A DNA stretch of 64,000 nt from VGMA01 sp964655475 (GCA_964655475.1 CAZZMO010000001.1:186001-250000); one strand, 5' to 3'; positions 40,886-49,940 are shown, counted from the stretch's first letter. The notes: a model not told the origin generated them from the letters alone. Made by a program: numbers and translations.

Positions 40886-42250
40886 TTAAAGTGCATCTGG
40901 TCGATAGAGCTGTCTCTTCTCCTTTGATGCCTTATGAATTTTTTCAACAATGATATCAGATGAGTCGATATATTCTTTAGAAAGTGTCGTTAGTTGTTTG
41001 TGATTCCAATCGTCTAATACTTTTTGAAAGAGTTTAGTCGCAGTTAGTGCAGTGTTGCAACCGAGTCCTGTTGTAGGATCTGGAGTTGCTCTTGCATCTG
41101 CTGAGATGAGAAAAAGAGTTCTTCCGAGAAGTCCAGAGGCAAGTCTCGTTTTATCTGCCCCAATTTCAGCAATCGATACATTCTTTAAAGGAAGCCAAGA
41201 AGCAGTGTCATATTTGATTTCAGGAGTAGTGCCTTTAAAAAATGCAATAATTTTACTGACCATCACCAAAAAATTCGCCGCACAGAAACTTAAGTGAGTC
41301 CAATAATGGAGAAAATTCGTGTAGCGATCTGTAGTAGCAGCGAGTTCTCTTTCTAGAGAAGAGGTATCTAATCCATCCTCTTCTGCGATCTCTAGAGCTT
41401 CTTTTCTCGCGAGCATCTCATCTCTTAGAGAAATCATTTCATCACTTTTAGCCTTTGAGAGGCCAGCTCCAACGTAATTTTGCCCGGGCGTTTGTAAAAT
41501 TAGAGAGCCCCCGATAGAGCGGTCTTTGTTGAAGACAAATTCACCTAAAAAGATCAGATGGAAGAAGAAGATCGAGTAGTGGTAGATCGCCATGGCAGTA
41601 TAGGTAATCGATGTCCATACATAGCTGAAGAAAGATCCGATATCGATGATCTCAGGACGCTCATCTACAAAAGTCGCTGCAATGACGGGAAGCTTCTCGA
41701 GCACTACCACTCGATCGTTGCCAAGCAATACATTCGTCGAACTTTTAGCCCCTTCTGCATTCACCAAAATATCAATAGAAGGGATGAGATTTCCAGAAGA
41801 GAGGAGGAGGTCGATTTTCTGCGTTGTCGGGTTTTCCTGAATAGTATCAACTTTATTGTTGTAAAGGATTGTCACAGGATTTTCTTCTGAGATTTCTTTG
41901 AGAACCGTTTTCATCGCTATTTCAAGATCGACTAGGCGGACAGAAATGGTATTATATATCGTTGGGGGATAGATCAGTTTTCTCTCTTCTAAAAACTGGT
42001 AGATCCCATATTTTTTCAATAATTCGATCGTCTCTTCGTTCAGCTGGACAGAATTTTCTCTCCCATGAGCGTCTTCATCTCGAAGTTCTATCAAGCTTGT
42101 TTTTTCACCCCGAAGAACAGAAATAATTGCATGCATCAGCCCCGAAGGCCCTGCTCCCAAAATCGCTATCGATTTTTGTTCATGGGGATGAAGTAAAATC
42201 TTTTCTTGATTTAAAGAGTTAATTACTGAAGAAAAAGTGATATTGCTCAT
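40886..42250 (-). CDS. FAD-dependent monooxygenase-like protein
   Basis: The 454-residue protein has the Rossmann GxGxxG as ILGAGPSGLMHA (residues 30-41) and the downstream SLIELRDEDAHGRENSVQL, typical of PHBH-like FAD monooxygenases; later DIGSFF, the AARATPDPTTGLGCNTALTA segment corresponds to the GDAAH-type motif. A hydrophobic block near residues 215-240 suggests membrane contact. It is the first gene of the operon with amine oxidase and hydrolase. Substrate unknown. Confidence 0.8.
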   Translation of the reverse strand: MSNITFSSVINSLNQEKILLHPHEQKSIAILGAGPSGLMHAIISVLRGEKTSLIELRDEDAHGRENSVQLNEETIELLKKYGIYQFLEERKLIYPPTIYNTISVRLVDLEIAMKTVLKEISEENPVTILYNNKVDTIQENPTTQKIDLLLSSGNLIPSIDILVNAEGAKSSTNVLLGNDRVVVLEKLPVIAATFVDERPEIIDIGSFFSYVWTSITYTAMAIYHYSIFFFHLIFLGEFVFNKDRSIGGSLILQTPGQNYVGAGLSKAKSDEMISLRDEMLARKEALEIAEEDGLDTSSLERELAATTDRYTNFLHYWTHLSFCAANFLVMVSKIIAFFKGTTPEIKYDTASWLPLKNVSIAEIGADKTRLASGLLGRTLFLISADARATPDPTTGLGCNTALTATKLFQKVLDDWNHKQLTTLSKEYIDSSDIIVEKIHKASKEKRQLYRPDAL

Positions 42251-42298
42251 AAAATAATAAAGTTTTACGGCAATTATAGCATAATCAGAAGATTATTG

Positions 42299-42637
42299 CT
42301 ATCGACGCTTTGGTAGGAAGCTTATGGTGAGGAGAATGCCGCCAGCGATGGTGAAGACAATGGCGCCGACAAATGCGTGTTGAGCCACCGATTCATAGTG
42401 ATCGGCCTCTTTTTTACCTGCGTCGATCTTCTTTTGCCCCGAGCTTGCAAAGAGATCCCCTGCTTTTTGAGTGTAGGGATTTACAGCGCTGGCATCTTGG
42501 ATCTGATCGACCTGACGCTGCCCCTTTTTAATCTTTTGCCTCCCTTCTGCAACTTCATCAGTAATGTATCCCGATACAAAGAAGAGGATGATCCCAACGA
42601 CAATTAGAGAAAGGCCTAGTATTCTTTTCCAGCTCAT
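42299..42637 (-). CDS. Small membrane protein with two TM segments (DUF3185-like)
   Basis: The roughly 112-residue product has TM1 (ILGLSLIVVGIILFFVSGY), a charged loop of about 45 residues rich in Lys and Gln (VAEGRQKIKKGQRQVDQIQ), and TM2 (AFVGAIVFTIAGGILLTISFL). The middle resembles DUF3185-type proteins. The ATG at codon 7 (42637) is preferred. Function unknown. It stands 48 bases after the monooxygenase start on the same strand. Confidence 0.7.
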   Translation of the reverse strand: MSWKRILGLSLIVVGIILFFVSGYITDEVAEGRQKIKKGQRQVDQIQDASAVNPYTQKAGDLFASSGQKKIDAGKKEADHYESVAQHAFVGAIVFTIAGGILLTISFLPKRR

Positions 42638-42697
42638 ATTTAGTTTTTGTAACAAACGGAGCGAAAAAAAACAAGTGTCATCCTATCTTGTTGATAA

Positions 42698-43501
42698 TCA
42701 ATAAGGGTTCACTTTTTTATATTGCTCATATTCTTTTAGCTTATTGAGGAGCCGACTTCTAGGAGCAAAACATCGAGTGATCGATTGATAGAGAAGAAGT
42801 TCCCTAAATTCATCATTTGTTAGAGACTCAGGGTCGATTTTGAAAAACATTCTAAAAAGGCGCATCCGCTCTTTATATGCGTAAATGGGGCCAATGATGT
42901 GGCCTAAGATTGGATCTAGTTGGTGGGCATTACCAAAGTCAATGACATAAGAGTGGTGATCGGAGGAGATGACTACGTTACAAAGATGGGCTAGATCGCG
43001 GTGGTAGATGTATCTTTCATGTAGGCGCTCTAATATGGAAGATAATTCTTCTTTGATGTTCAAGAGTTGGTGGAGAGAAAGTTCAAGGTTTTCTTCTGGG
43101 GAGATGTATTCAATGCAAAAAGTCTCTTCATCAACTTTTCCGACTAATTTTGACACAAAGGCAAGATCACGAATAGAGCGCAGCACAGAAAATTCATGGG
43201 CTAAAAGCAGTCGGCAGATGAATCTTTCTACCCATGAATTCCCTTTTATTTTTTTCAAGATGAACTTTCTTCCCGATTCTGTTTCATAGAAATAGATTTC
43301 AGGATGGTTGACTCTCGTAGGTGAATAGAGACGTAAATCATTCTCTTTATTCAGAGAGATGGAAAGTTCTTCTTCTGAAAGGGAGGGGGTGTGGTAAAAA
43401 ATATAGAGATCGCTAATATTTACGACAAAGAAATACAATATCCAGAACGATATTGGATAGACAATGACTTTGCACACCAGCTTTCGTTTTTTTGAGAGCA
43501 T
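42698..43501 (-). CDS. Membrane-anchored kinase-like protein (Kdo-kinase/RIO type)
   Basis: An N-terminal membrane segment (VIVYPISFWILYFFVVNISDLYIFY) is followed by a kinase fold: RKFILKKIKG with the ATP-lysine, LHERYIYHRDLAHLCNVV with the catalytic Asp (HRDLxxxN), and VIDFGNAH with the DFG metal Asp. This layout matches bacterial LPS-core (KdkA/WaaP) or RIO-type kinases. All three catalytic positions are present, so it looks active. Substrate unknown. Confidence 0.72.
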   Translation of the reverse strand: MLSKKRKLVCKVIVYPISFWILYFFVVNISDLYIFYHTPSLSEEELSISLNKENDLRLYSPTRVNHPEIYFYETESGRKFILKKIKGNSWVERFICRLLLAHEFSVLRSIRDLAFVSKLVGKVDEETFCIEYISPEENLELSLHQLLNIKEELSSILERLHERYIYHRDLAHLCNVVISSDHHSYVIDFGNAHQLDPILGHIIGPIYAYKERMRLFRMFFKIDPESLTNDEFRELLLYQSITRCFAPRSRLLNKLKEYEQYKKVNPY

Positions 43502-43555
43502 ACTAAATCGGGATTTTCTTCAAAAAAAGATAAAAAATCAATTCAATATATTCCT

Positions 43556-44248
43556 ATGAAATCGTTTGATGAGATACAAAAAGCTTGGGAATCAGAGTAC
43601 AAAAGGAAGGGGATTCCCTCATCATTTCGCTCTGATCCTACCAAGACAGTCGTAGAATTTATCTCTTGGCTAGAGAGCCGCCATTTTGTAGGTCAAAGAG
43701 CGGCCGATATTGGTTGTGGTAGGGGAAGAAATAGCTTCTATCTCGCCTCTCATGGCTATCATGTAACAGGGATGGATCTCGTAAGGGAGAATATCGAGTT
43801 CATTAACGGCATGGCCTCAGAGGAAGGGCTTCCTGTAAATGCGTTAGTCCAAGACGTTTCAGCTCCTTGGCCCTTTTACAAGGATTCTTTAGATATTGTC
43901 ATCGATGTTTTTTGTTATAAACACATCACGACAAAGTCAGGGCAAGCTCTTTATCGAGAAGAACTTCGCAAGTCGTTAAAAAAGAGTGGGTATTATTTTA
44001 TCTCTCTCGCTTCAGAAAACGATGGTTTTTATGGCCCTTTGTTAAGTGCATCTCCCAATAGAGGGGAAAAACAGATCATCGATCCCCATGGTGAGATCCT
44101 TTCGTTTCTCTATTCGATAGAAGATCTAGAAAAAGAGTTTTCAGATCATTTCAAAGTAGTCAAAATCGGGGAGACTCTTTCGACAAGTCCTATGTATGGG
44201 AAGGAGTATACAAGACGGGTCATCAATGCGATCTTTCAGAGAATCTAA
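43556..44248 (+). CDS. TehB-like SAM-dependent methyltransferase
   Basis: The 230-residue protein has AADIGCGRGRNSFYLASHGYHVTGMD (about 46-72), the class I SAM-binding loop, and later DIVIDVFCYKHI. It is of the TehB/ubiquinone-biosynthesis C-methyltransferase type that works on small molecules. It has a normal length. Its 3' end overlaps the convergent exported kinase by 26 bases. The promoter region is the short gap shared with the kinase-like gene at 43501. Confidence 0.8.
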   Translation: MKSFDEIQKAWESEYKRKGIPSSFRSDPTKTVVEFISWLESRHFVGQRAADIGCGRGRNSFYLASHGYHVTGMDLVRENIEFINGMASEEGLPVNALVQDVSAPWPFYKDSLDIVIDVFCYKHITTKSGQALYREELRKSLKKSGYYFISLASENDGFYGPLLSASPNRGEKQIIDPHGEILSFLYSIEDLEKEFSDHFKVVKIGETLSTSPMYGKEYTRRVINAIFQRI

Positions 44249-44963
44249 AGTCTGGGATCAGCACCTCTTTTTCTCTTTTTTGAATGGTATAGTTGTGAAA
44301 GGAGTCGATATCGACGATGAAGTCTGCTAGGTTTTTCCCTGGGTAGACGTTAACCGCGAAATCTTCGAGTACTGCCTTCATATGGAGAAAGAAGGTCTTC
44401 TCAGTGCGGGGATTCGTCTTCTTGAACTCCCTCTCCCATTTCCAACTAAAAAGGTTTTCAACAGCTGTCTCTAAATAAATAGCAAGATCTGCATAAGAGC
44501 GGTAGTCGCAAGGGAGGAAGTCATTTAAGGTGTAGGAGCCTTCAAATAGGATGCACTGAACCCCTCTCAAGTCGATGATCTCTTCGCTGATTTCTTTTGT
44601 CAGTTGATTGATGATAGGTTTTCTGATCTCGAGCGTCCCTTCTTCGATCGAATGGAACATCTCATGAATAAGGCCCCATCGGATTCTCCTCATGTCAAAT
44701 TCACTTGTAAACGCTTTCCGCTCTTCTTGCGAGAGGCCAAAGTGGTCCAGGCTAATGATGATGGTAGAGATCCCTTTTTCTTCCAATCTACATTGCAAAA
44801 TCTTGGAGAATGTGCTCTTCCCAACTCCGGGACATCCTCCGATGGAAACAATGACAATCCCTTTGCGATTTTCCAAGAGAGCATCGATTGGCTCTAAAAG
44901 AGCCTCAAAAGACCAAGAGGTAAAAGGGAGGAGGCTAAAAATAGCTAAGAGAAATAATTTCAT
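44223..44963 (-). CDS. Exported uridine-kinase/phosphoribulokinase-like protein
   Basis: After a signal peptide (MKLFLLAIFSLLPFTSWS) comes a P-loop kinase: IVSIGGCPGVGKSTFSKIL (Walker A), IISLDHFGLSQEER, and ILFEGSYTL, matching the uridine kinase pattern of P-loop, DDFY-like and EG motifs. The 246-residue enzyme domain is complete. An exported ATP-dependent kinase is unexpected, because ATP is not available in the periplasm, unless the protein reaches the host cytosol or inclusion. The ATG at 44963 replaces a longer frame start at 45104 that would mask the signal. It is divergent from the phosphoketolase gene. Confidence 0.75.
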   Translation of the reverse strand: MKLFLLAIFSLLPFTSWSFEALLEPIDALLENRKGIVIVSIGGCPGVGKSTFSKILQCRLEEKGISTIIISLDHFGLSQEERKAFTSEFDMRRIRWGLIHEMFHSIEEGTLEIRKPIINQLTKEISEEIIDLRGVQCILFEGSYTLNDFLPCDYRSYADLAIYLETAVENLFSWKWEREFKKTNPRTEKTFFLHMKAVLEDFAVNVYPGKNLADFIVDIDSFHNYTIQKREKEVLIPDFRFSERSH

Positions 44964-45007
44964 GGAAAAATAATAACATATACAGCAGTTTGTCAAAAGA
45001 GGAAGAT

Positions 45008-47320
45008 ATGGTTTTTTCAAGAGATGAATTAGAGAAAATGGAAGGGTATTGGCGAGCTGCCAATTATCTCTCTGTTGGGCAGATCTATCTTTTAGATAAC
45101 CCACTCTTGAAAGAACCCCTCACTGTCGATCAGATCAAACCAAGGCTGCTTGGTCATTTTGGTACTGTTCCTGGGCTCAATTTTCTCTATCTTCATCTCA
45201 ATCGGATCATTCGGCGCTACCATCAAGACATTTTGCTCATTACAGGGCCAGGGCATGGCGCCCCTGCAATTTTAGCAAATACCTATTTAGAGGGATCTTA
45301 TAGTGAACTCTATCCCCATATTGGAAGAGATGAAGAGGGGCTGAAAACATTTTTCCGTCAGTTTTCTTTTCCAGGGGGAATCCCGAGCCACACAGCGGCA
45401 GAGACTCCTGGTTCGATCCATGAGGGGGGAGAGCTTGGCTATTCCTTGATGCATGCCTATGGGGCCGCCTTCGACAATCCAGATCTACTAGTCACTTGCA
45501 TTATTGGTGATGGAGAAGCAGAAACAGGCCCACTTGCCACAAGTTGGCATTCGAACAAATTCCTGAACCCTCGATCAGATGGCGCTGTTCTTCCGATCCT
45601 CCATTTAAATGGGTATAAAATTGCAGAGCCAACAATTTTAGCGAGAATATCTCATGAAGAGCTGCAACAGCTTTTTTATGGCTACGGGTATAAGCCCTAC
45701 TTTGTTGAGGGGAATGACTCTTATCAACTCCATGAAAAACTTGCTCATGTTTTGGATCAAGCCATAGAAGAAATCAGAAAGATTCAGGAAAAAGCAAGGG
45801 TTCTCGGCAGTGATGAAAGGCCTCGTTGGCCCATGATTGTTTTTCGAACTCCTAAAGGTTGGACTTCTCCCATGGAGGGTTCCTGGCGTTCTCATCAAGT
45901 GCCTCTTGCTGATGTGAGAACCAATCGAGAAGAATTTCAACAATTTGAAAAGTGGATGAAAAGCTATCGGGTTGAGGAGCTTTTCGATGAAAAGGGGAGA
46001 CTCAGGTCTGAGCTAGAAGAACTAGCGCCTCAAGGACAAAAACGGATGGGGCTTATCCCTTATATGAATGGTGGTGCCCTGCTCAAAGATCTTCACATGC
46101 CTTCTTTCAAAGATTATGCTCTCACTTTTGATAAACCTGGCAAAATTCAGGGGGAGGCCACTCGTATACTTGGGACCTTTTTGCGCGATGTGATGAAACT
46201 CAATAGAGAGGAGAAAAATTTCCGTCTTTTCGGCCCCGATGAAACAGCTTCCAATCGGCTTGGCGCCGTTTTTGAGGCGACAGAGCGCACTTTTATGGCA
46301 GATATCTTGCCAACAGATGATCACCTCTCTCCTGATGGGAGGGTTATGGAAGTTTTGAGTGAACATCTTTGCCAGGGTTGGCTCGAGGGATATTTACTCA
46401 CAGGAAGACATGGCCTATTTTCTTGCTATGAAGCATTCATACATATCATCGATTCGATGTTCAATCAACATGCAAAATGGTTGAAAGTGAGTCGCCAGGT
46501 TTCTTGGAGACGCCCGATTGCATCACTTAATTATCTCCTCACTTCACATGTCTGGAGACAAGACCACAATGGATTCAGTCACCAAGATCCTGGATTCATC
46601 GACCATGTTGTGAATAAAAAGGCAGACACCGTTCGGGTTTATTTCCCACCAGATGCCAATACCCTCCTTTCAGTGACAGATCACTGTTTAAGAAGCCGCC
46701 ATTATGTGAATGTCATTGTGGCAGGGAAACAAAGTTCTTGGCAATGGCTCGATATGGACGCTGCAGTGGCACACGCTGGAAAAGGGATAGGGATCTGGCA
46801 GTGGGCAAGTCATGCAGAGGCCCCTGATGTAGTGATTGCATCAGCAGGGGATGTCCCTACTCTAGAAGCACTTGCTGCAGCTAGCCTCATAAGAGAGGAG
46901 ATGAGAGAGCTAAAGGTCCGTTTTGTAAATGTGATCGACCTCATGACACTCACTCCTGAGCAAGAACATCCTCACGGTCTATCTGATCATGAATACAACC
47001 AAATTTTCCCGATCGATACCCCCGTTATTTTTGCGTTCCATGGATATCCGAAAGTCATCCATCGATTGATTTATAAAAGAGCTAATGCCATCCACATGCA
47101 TGTTCATGGGTATAAGGAAGAGGGGACTACAACGACTCCCTTCGATATGACTGTTCTCAATGAGCTCGACCGTTTCCATTTGCTCATCAGCGTGGCAAAA
47201 CTTTTTTCTAAAGACAGCGTGGTCAAATGGGCCGAGAAACGTCTTGATGAGCATGAGAAGTATATCCGAAAGTATGGGGAAGATATGCCAGAGATTCAAG
47301 AATGGCATTGGAAATATTAA
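45008..47320 (+). CDS. xfp: Xylulose-5-phosphate/fructose-6-phosphate phosphoketolase
   Basis: The TPP enzyme cleaves X5P or F6P with phosphate to acetyl phosphate and an aldose phosphate. The 770-residue product has TGPGHGAPA, the signature GDGEAETGPLATSWHSNKF (about 185-204), LFGPDETASNRL and EGYLLTGRHGLFSCYEAF. The ATG at 45008 has GAGGAAG close before it and is preferred to a TTG at 44990. No acetate kinase or phosphotransacetylase gene is adjacent. It offers a carbon-saving route to acetyl phosphate, and is not typical of reduced pathogenic chlamydiae, so gain by transfer is possible. Downstream is a dicarboxylate symporter. Confidence 0.95.
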   Translation: MVFSRDELEKMEGYWRAANYLSVGQIYLLDNPLLKEPLTVDQIKPRLLGHFGTVPGLNFLYLHLNRIIRRYHQDILLITGPGHGAPAILANTYLEGSYSELYPHIGRDEEGLKTFFRQFSFPGGIPSHTAAETPGSIHEGGELGYSLMHAYGAAFDNPDLLVTCIIGDGEAETGPLATSWHSNKFLNPRSDGAVLPILHLNGYKIAEPTILARISHEELQQLFYGYGYKPYFVEGNDSYQLHEKLAHVLDQAIEEIRKIQEKARVLGSDERPRWPMIVFRTPKGWTSPMEGSWRSHQVPLADVRTNREEFQQFEKWMKSYRVEELFDEKGRLRSELEELAPQGQKRMGLIPYMNGGALLKDLHMPSFKDYALTFDKPGKIQGEATRILGTFLRDVMKLNREEKNFRLFGPDETASNRLGAVFEATERTFMADILPTDDHLSPDGRVMEVLSEHLCQGWLEGYLLTGRHGLFSCYEAFIHIIDSMFNQHAKWLKVSRQVSWRRPIASLNYLLTSHVWRQDHNGFSHQDPGFIDHVVNKKADTVRVYFPPDANTLLSVTDHCLRSRHYVNVIVAGKQSSWQWLDMDAAVAHAGKGIGIWQWASHAEAPDVVIASAGDVPTLEALAAASLIREEMRELKVRFVNVIDLMTLTPEQEHPHGLSDHEYNQIFPIDTPVIFAFHGYPKVIHRLIYKRANAIHMHVHGYKEEGTTTTPFDMTVLNELDRFHLLISVAKLFSKDSVVKWAEKRLDEHEKYIRKYGEDMPEIQEWHWKY

Positions 47321-47382
47321 TCAGATTCAGGTATACTGAAGGTATGTCTAAGAAAGTTTTCTATACGACCGTCACCTCATTC

Positions 47383-47398
47383 ACCGGCAGCCGCCGGT
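47383..47398 (+). terminator. Possible terminator hairpin after phosphoketolase
   Basis: ACCGGC (47383-47388) pairs with GCCGGT (47393-47398) around AGCC; a TCTTTTTC run follows 15 bases later, so it is weak. The 135-base gap holds this hairpin and a possible leader-sized ORF (47344-47400), which is not supported further. Confidence 0.4.
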
Positions 47399-47455
47399 AA
47401 TATATCCTCTTTTTCATAAATAAATTTATTATTACGCAATTTTTCGAGGTGAAGT

Positions 47456-48613
47456 ATGTTTCGTAAGATGCCGTGGATTCTAGCGCTCTTGATTGCTTTA
47501 GCAGTCCTCTTAGAGCCTCTAATGCCGAATGGAGTCCAGGCTGCTTTTTATGGTCTCAGTTTATCAATCAAAAATCTGATCGTTTTTCTTCTGCCTGTCG
47601 TTATTTTCTCGATGCTTTTTAGAGCAGTGTTGCAGCTTTCAAAAAAAGCGTCAAAAATGATCCTGTTCTTGTTTGTCGCTATTTTCTTATCCAATATTGT
47701 CTCCACCCTCATCAGTGGTTCCGTAGGGCATCTCATCTATGGAGCTGGGGGAGAAATCCATGTTCCTGAAAATTTAGATCGCCTACAGCCTCTTTGGCAG
47801 TGGACCTTTCCAAAATGGATCTCAACAGGGATGTCGATGCTCCTCGGTGTGGGAACAAGCATCATTTTGAAGATGGTCAGGCCTCAGTTAGCAGAAAAAT
47901 GGGGAGAAAAGCTCGACCCGATTGTCCATTATCTATTGAAAACCTTTTTATGTTTGATCCCATTCTTCCTCTTTGGCTTTGTCATTAAGATGGTGCATGA
48001 TGGGGTGATGATGCATATTGTAGAGCACTATGCATGGATTCTAGGGGTCGTTGCATTAGCGGCTTTCTCCTACATTACTCTTCTTTATGTGTTTGCATGC
48101 CGTTTTAATATTTCTCAGTCGCTTCAGAGTATGAAAAACATGTTTCCTGCAGTAGCAGCAGGTTTTGGTAGCATGTCGAGCGCAGCCGCTATGCCCATGA
48201 CCCTCATTGCAGCAGAAAAAAATAATGAAAACCCTGAAGTGGCGAAGTCTGTCACAGCCGCAACAGTGAATGTCCACCTCATTGGAGACTGCTTTGCAAT
48301 TCCAATCTTTGCATTTGCGATCATGAGTAGTTTTGGGATAGCTGAGCCGACTGTATGGAGTTATCTCACCTTTGCTTTCTACTTTGCGATTGCGAAGTTT
48401 TCAGTCGCTGCCGTTCCTGGTGGAGGGGTTCTTGTGATGCTGCCTATTTTGGAGAGTACTCTTGGTTTTGATGGAGCGATGCTTTCTTTAGTCACAGCGC
48501 TCTATTTCCTCTTCGATCCGATCATCACATCAGCGAATGTGTTTGGAAATGGTGCCTTTACCATGCATCTTTCGAAGCCTTTTAAAAGATCTATAGAGAC
48601 TGTTAAGGGTTAA
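47456..48613 (+). CDS. Dicarboxylate/amino-acid:cation symporter (SDF/DAACS family)
   Basis: The 385-residue protein has eight or more TM segments and the SDF family motifs FGSMSSAAAMPMTL (serine-rich re-entrant loop 1), VPGGGVLVMLPILE and DPIITSANVFGNGA (loop 2 and TM8). Family members carry Glu, Asp or C4-dicarboxylates with Na+ or H+. The ATG at 47456 follows GAGGTGAAGT. It probably brings in host dicarboxylates or glutamate. It is followed eight bases later by a convergent multicopper-oxidase-like gene. Confidence 0.9.
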   Translation: MFRKMPWILALLIALAVLLEPLMPNGVQAAFYGLSLSIKNLIVFLLPVVIFSMLFRAVLQLSKKASKMILFLFVAIFLSNIVSTLISGSVGHLIYGAGGEIHVPENLDRLQPLWQWTFPKWISTGMSMLLGVGTSIILKMVRPQLAEKWGEKLDPIVHYLLKTFLCLIPFFLFGFVIKMVHDGVMMHIVEHYAWILGVVALAAFSYITLLYVFACRFNISQSLQSMKNMFPAVAAGFGSMSSAAAMPMTLIAAEKNNENPEVAKSVTAATVNVHLIGDCFAIPIFAFAIMSSFGIAEPTVWSYLTFAFYFAIAKFSVAAVPGGGVLVMLPILESTLGFDGAMLSLVTALYFLFDPIITSANVFGNGAFTMHLSKPFKRSIETVKG

Positions 48614-48620
48614 CAGTCTC

Positions 48621-49670
48621 TTACTCTGGATCGGCAAGAGGAGGTTTCTCTGTCACTTCAACGTAGGTAAACATTCCACCGACAGGGATGGCATTGATGT
48701 TCTGCTCGTTGACGTATGCGCCTAGATTGTTCACTGTCTTTTGGTAGATAGAGCAGTAGAGGCGCCAGAGCCCTTTTTGATTCGCCTGGAAAGAGACAGT
48801 TCTTGTCGTCCCAGGAGAGACAATCACAATCGCTACAGGATCACTTTGTGTTTTAGGCCCCCCCTCCGTTCCAATGATTTTAAAGGCAAAACCATGGAGA
48901 GTGATGGGGCTATCGCTACTTCCTGAGGTGTTGGCAAAGCGCAGGCAGACCTCATCCCCCTCATGCACTTTCAGGATGGGGATGTTCGGTGCTGTATAGC
49001 CATTCATGGTAAACCAGGTGCAGTTCGTGCTTAGTGGGCGCACTGTTCCATTTTCAGAGAGGTCCCATTCTTGCATGTTGAAGCCAAAGTCGTGAGAGGC
49101 GATCTTCCCTTCTTTGGGTAAGACGATGAAGAGGCCACTCAGTCCCATACCAAGCTGAATCATTGGCTGGTAATCACTTTCGTAAAGGTAGGTCCCTTGA
49201 GGTTGTAAGATCTGGAATTCGTAGATCCCTTGAGTTCCTGGCAAGATGGGGGTGTTGTTATCACTTCTATCGTGATAAGGAGTGATGAGCCCTACAAAAT
49301 GTAATGATGTGGGGACAGGAAGGTCATTCTCGACGATGATTTTGACCCGGTCTCCTTCCTGAACAATGATCGCAGGTCCCGGAATATCACCATTGTATCC
49401 ATATCCTTTGACAATTTGAGAGCGGAAGGCGAGCTGATTATTGATTCCAAGAGATTGGTTAAAGGCTTGTACAGCAGTATTTAAGTCGTTCTTATCGATG
49501 TTAAAAATCTCTTTTTTGACATGTTCTGCCTTGAGATGAAATACTTTGACTCCCTCTTCTAAGCTGTAAGGGAGGATCGATCCTCCAGGAATTTGCACCC
49601 CTGTTGGAGTAATCAGTTCTGATCCAAAGCAGAGCGAGCTTGCAGCTAAAAAAATAGAATATCTAAGCAT
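48621..49670 (-). CDS. Multicopper-oxidase-like cupredoxin protein with lost copper ligands
   Basis: After a signal peptide (MLRYSIFLAASSLCFGS) there are two cupredoxin domains with MCO landmarks: GPAIIVQEGDRVKIIVENDLP, PILPGTQGIYEFQILQPQGTY, MNGYTAPNIPILKVHEGDEVCLRF and LHGFAFKIIGTEGG. However, the copper motifs are changed: HWHG is HFVG, WYHSH is YLYESD, HLHG is TLHG and the HCH motif is WRLYCSIY. It therefore probably does not bind the full copper set and may be a non-catalytic envelope protein. The 349-residue length fits two domains. AGGAAA precedes the ATG. Confidence 0.75.
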   Translation of the reverse strand: MLRYSIFLAASSLCFGSELITPTGVQIPGGSILPYSLEEGVKVFHLKAEHVKKEIFNIDKNDLNTAVQAFNQSLGINNQLAFRSQIVKGYGYNGDIPGPAIIVQEGDRVKIIVENDLPVPTSLHFVGLITPYHDRSDNNTPILPGTQGIYEFQILQPQGTYLYESDYQPMIQLGMGLSGLFIVLPKEGKIASHDFGFNMQEWDLSENGTVRPLSTNCTWFTMNGYTAPNIPILKVHEGDEVCLRFANTSGSSDSPITLHGFAFKIIGTEGGPKTQSDPVAIVIVSPGTTRTVSFQANQKGLWRLYCSIYQKTVNNLGAYVNEQNINAIPVGGMFTYVEVTEKPPLADPE

Positions 49671-49781
49671 CCGTTTTCCTTATCATCTTATAAAGCTATC
49701 CTTATCACGAGAGAAATAAATAGTACAGTATCTACACCCAATTGAATGCAAAATATCCTCCAATACGCACGGAAGATAGGA

Positions 49782-49854
49782 GGGTCGCCTTGCCTGGCCC
49801 TTGGCCAGTAGGAGCTTTGCCTCCTAGGCTCGCATAGCGAGCGCAAGGCAGCCC
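49782..49854. repeat. 73-nt cloverleaf palindromic element
   Basis: The element folds into a near-perfect four-way junction: outer stem 782-793 with 843-854 (GCCTTGC/GCAAGGC plus GGG/CCC, one mismatch), and three internal hairpins, CTGGCC/GGCCAG (794-799, 803-808), TAGGAG/CTCCTA (809-814, 821-826) and GCTCGC/GCGAGC (828-833, 837-842); numbers are the last three digits of 49xxx. Only one junction base (49827) is unpaired. It is not a tRNA. The outer arms match the hairpin at 19663-19696. It lies 11 bases from the duplicated phosphodiesterase gene end. Confidence 0.85.
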
Positions 49855-49864
49855 AGCAAAAGGG

Positions 49865-49914
49865 CTAAAGTAGCAATTTGTCAGCTTGATTGGGAAAGAG
49901 AAACTCGACCCCGT
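49865..49914 (-). pseudogene. Duplicated 3' end of the class II phosphodiesterase gene
   Basis: On the minus strand this stretch encodes YGVEFLFPNQADKLLL and a TAG stop, identical in the last 15 residues to the end of the phosphodiesterase gene at 52309, with only about four mismatches in 50 bases, all synonymous within that segment. The rest of the gene is absent; similarity ends near 49914. It suggests that the island 49915-52308 was inserted at the 3' end of the gene with duplication, or that a tandem copy decayed. Confidence 0.75.
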
Positions 49915-49940
49915 AAAAATGCCTTCAATATAAAGTTTGA

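Noticed and set aside
47344..47400. An 18-codon frame after phosphoketolase ending SFTGSRR
   Set aside because: Its end coincides with a GC hairpin and the ribosome-binding site is badly spaced; too short to support.
49782..49854. Cloverleaf read as a tRNA gene
   Set aside because: It lacks the GTTCRANNC T-loop, D-loop bases and a 7-base anticodon loop; internal loops are 3, 6 and 3 bases.
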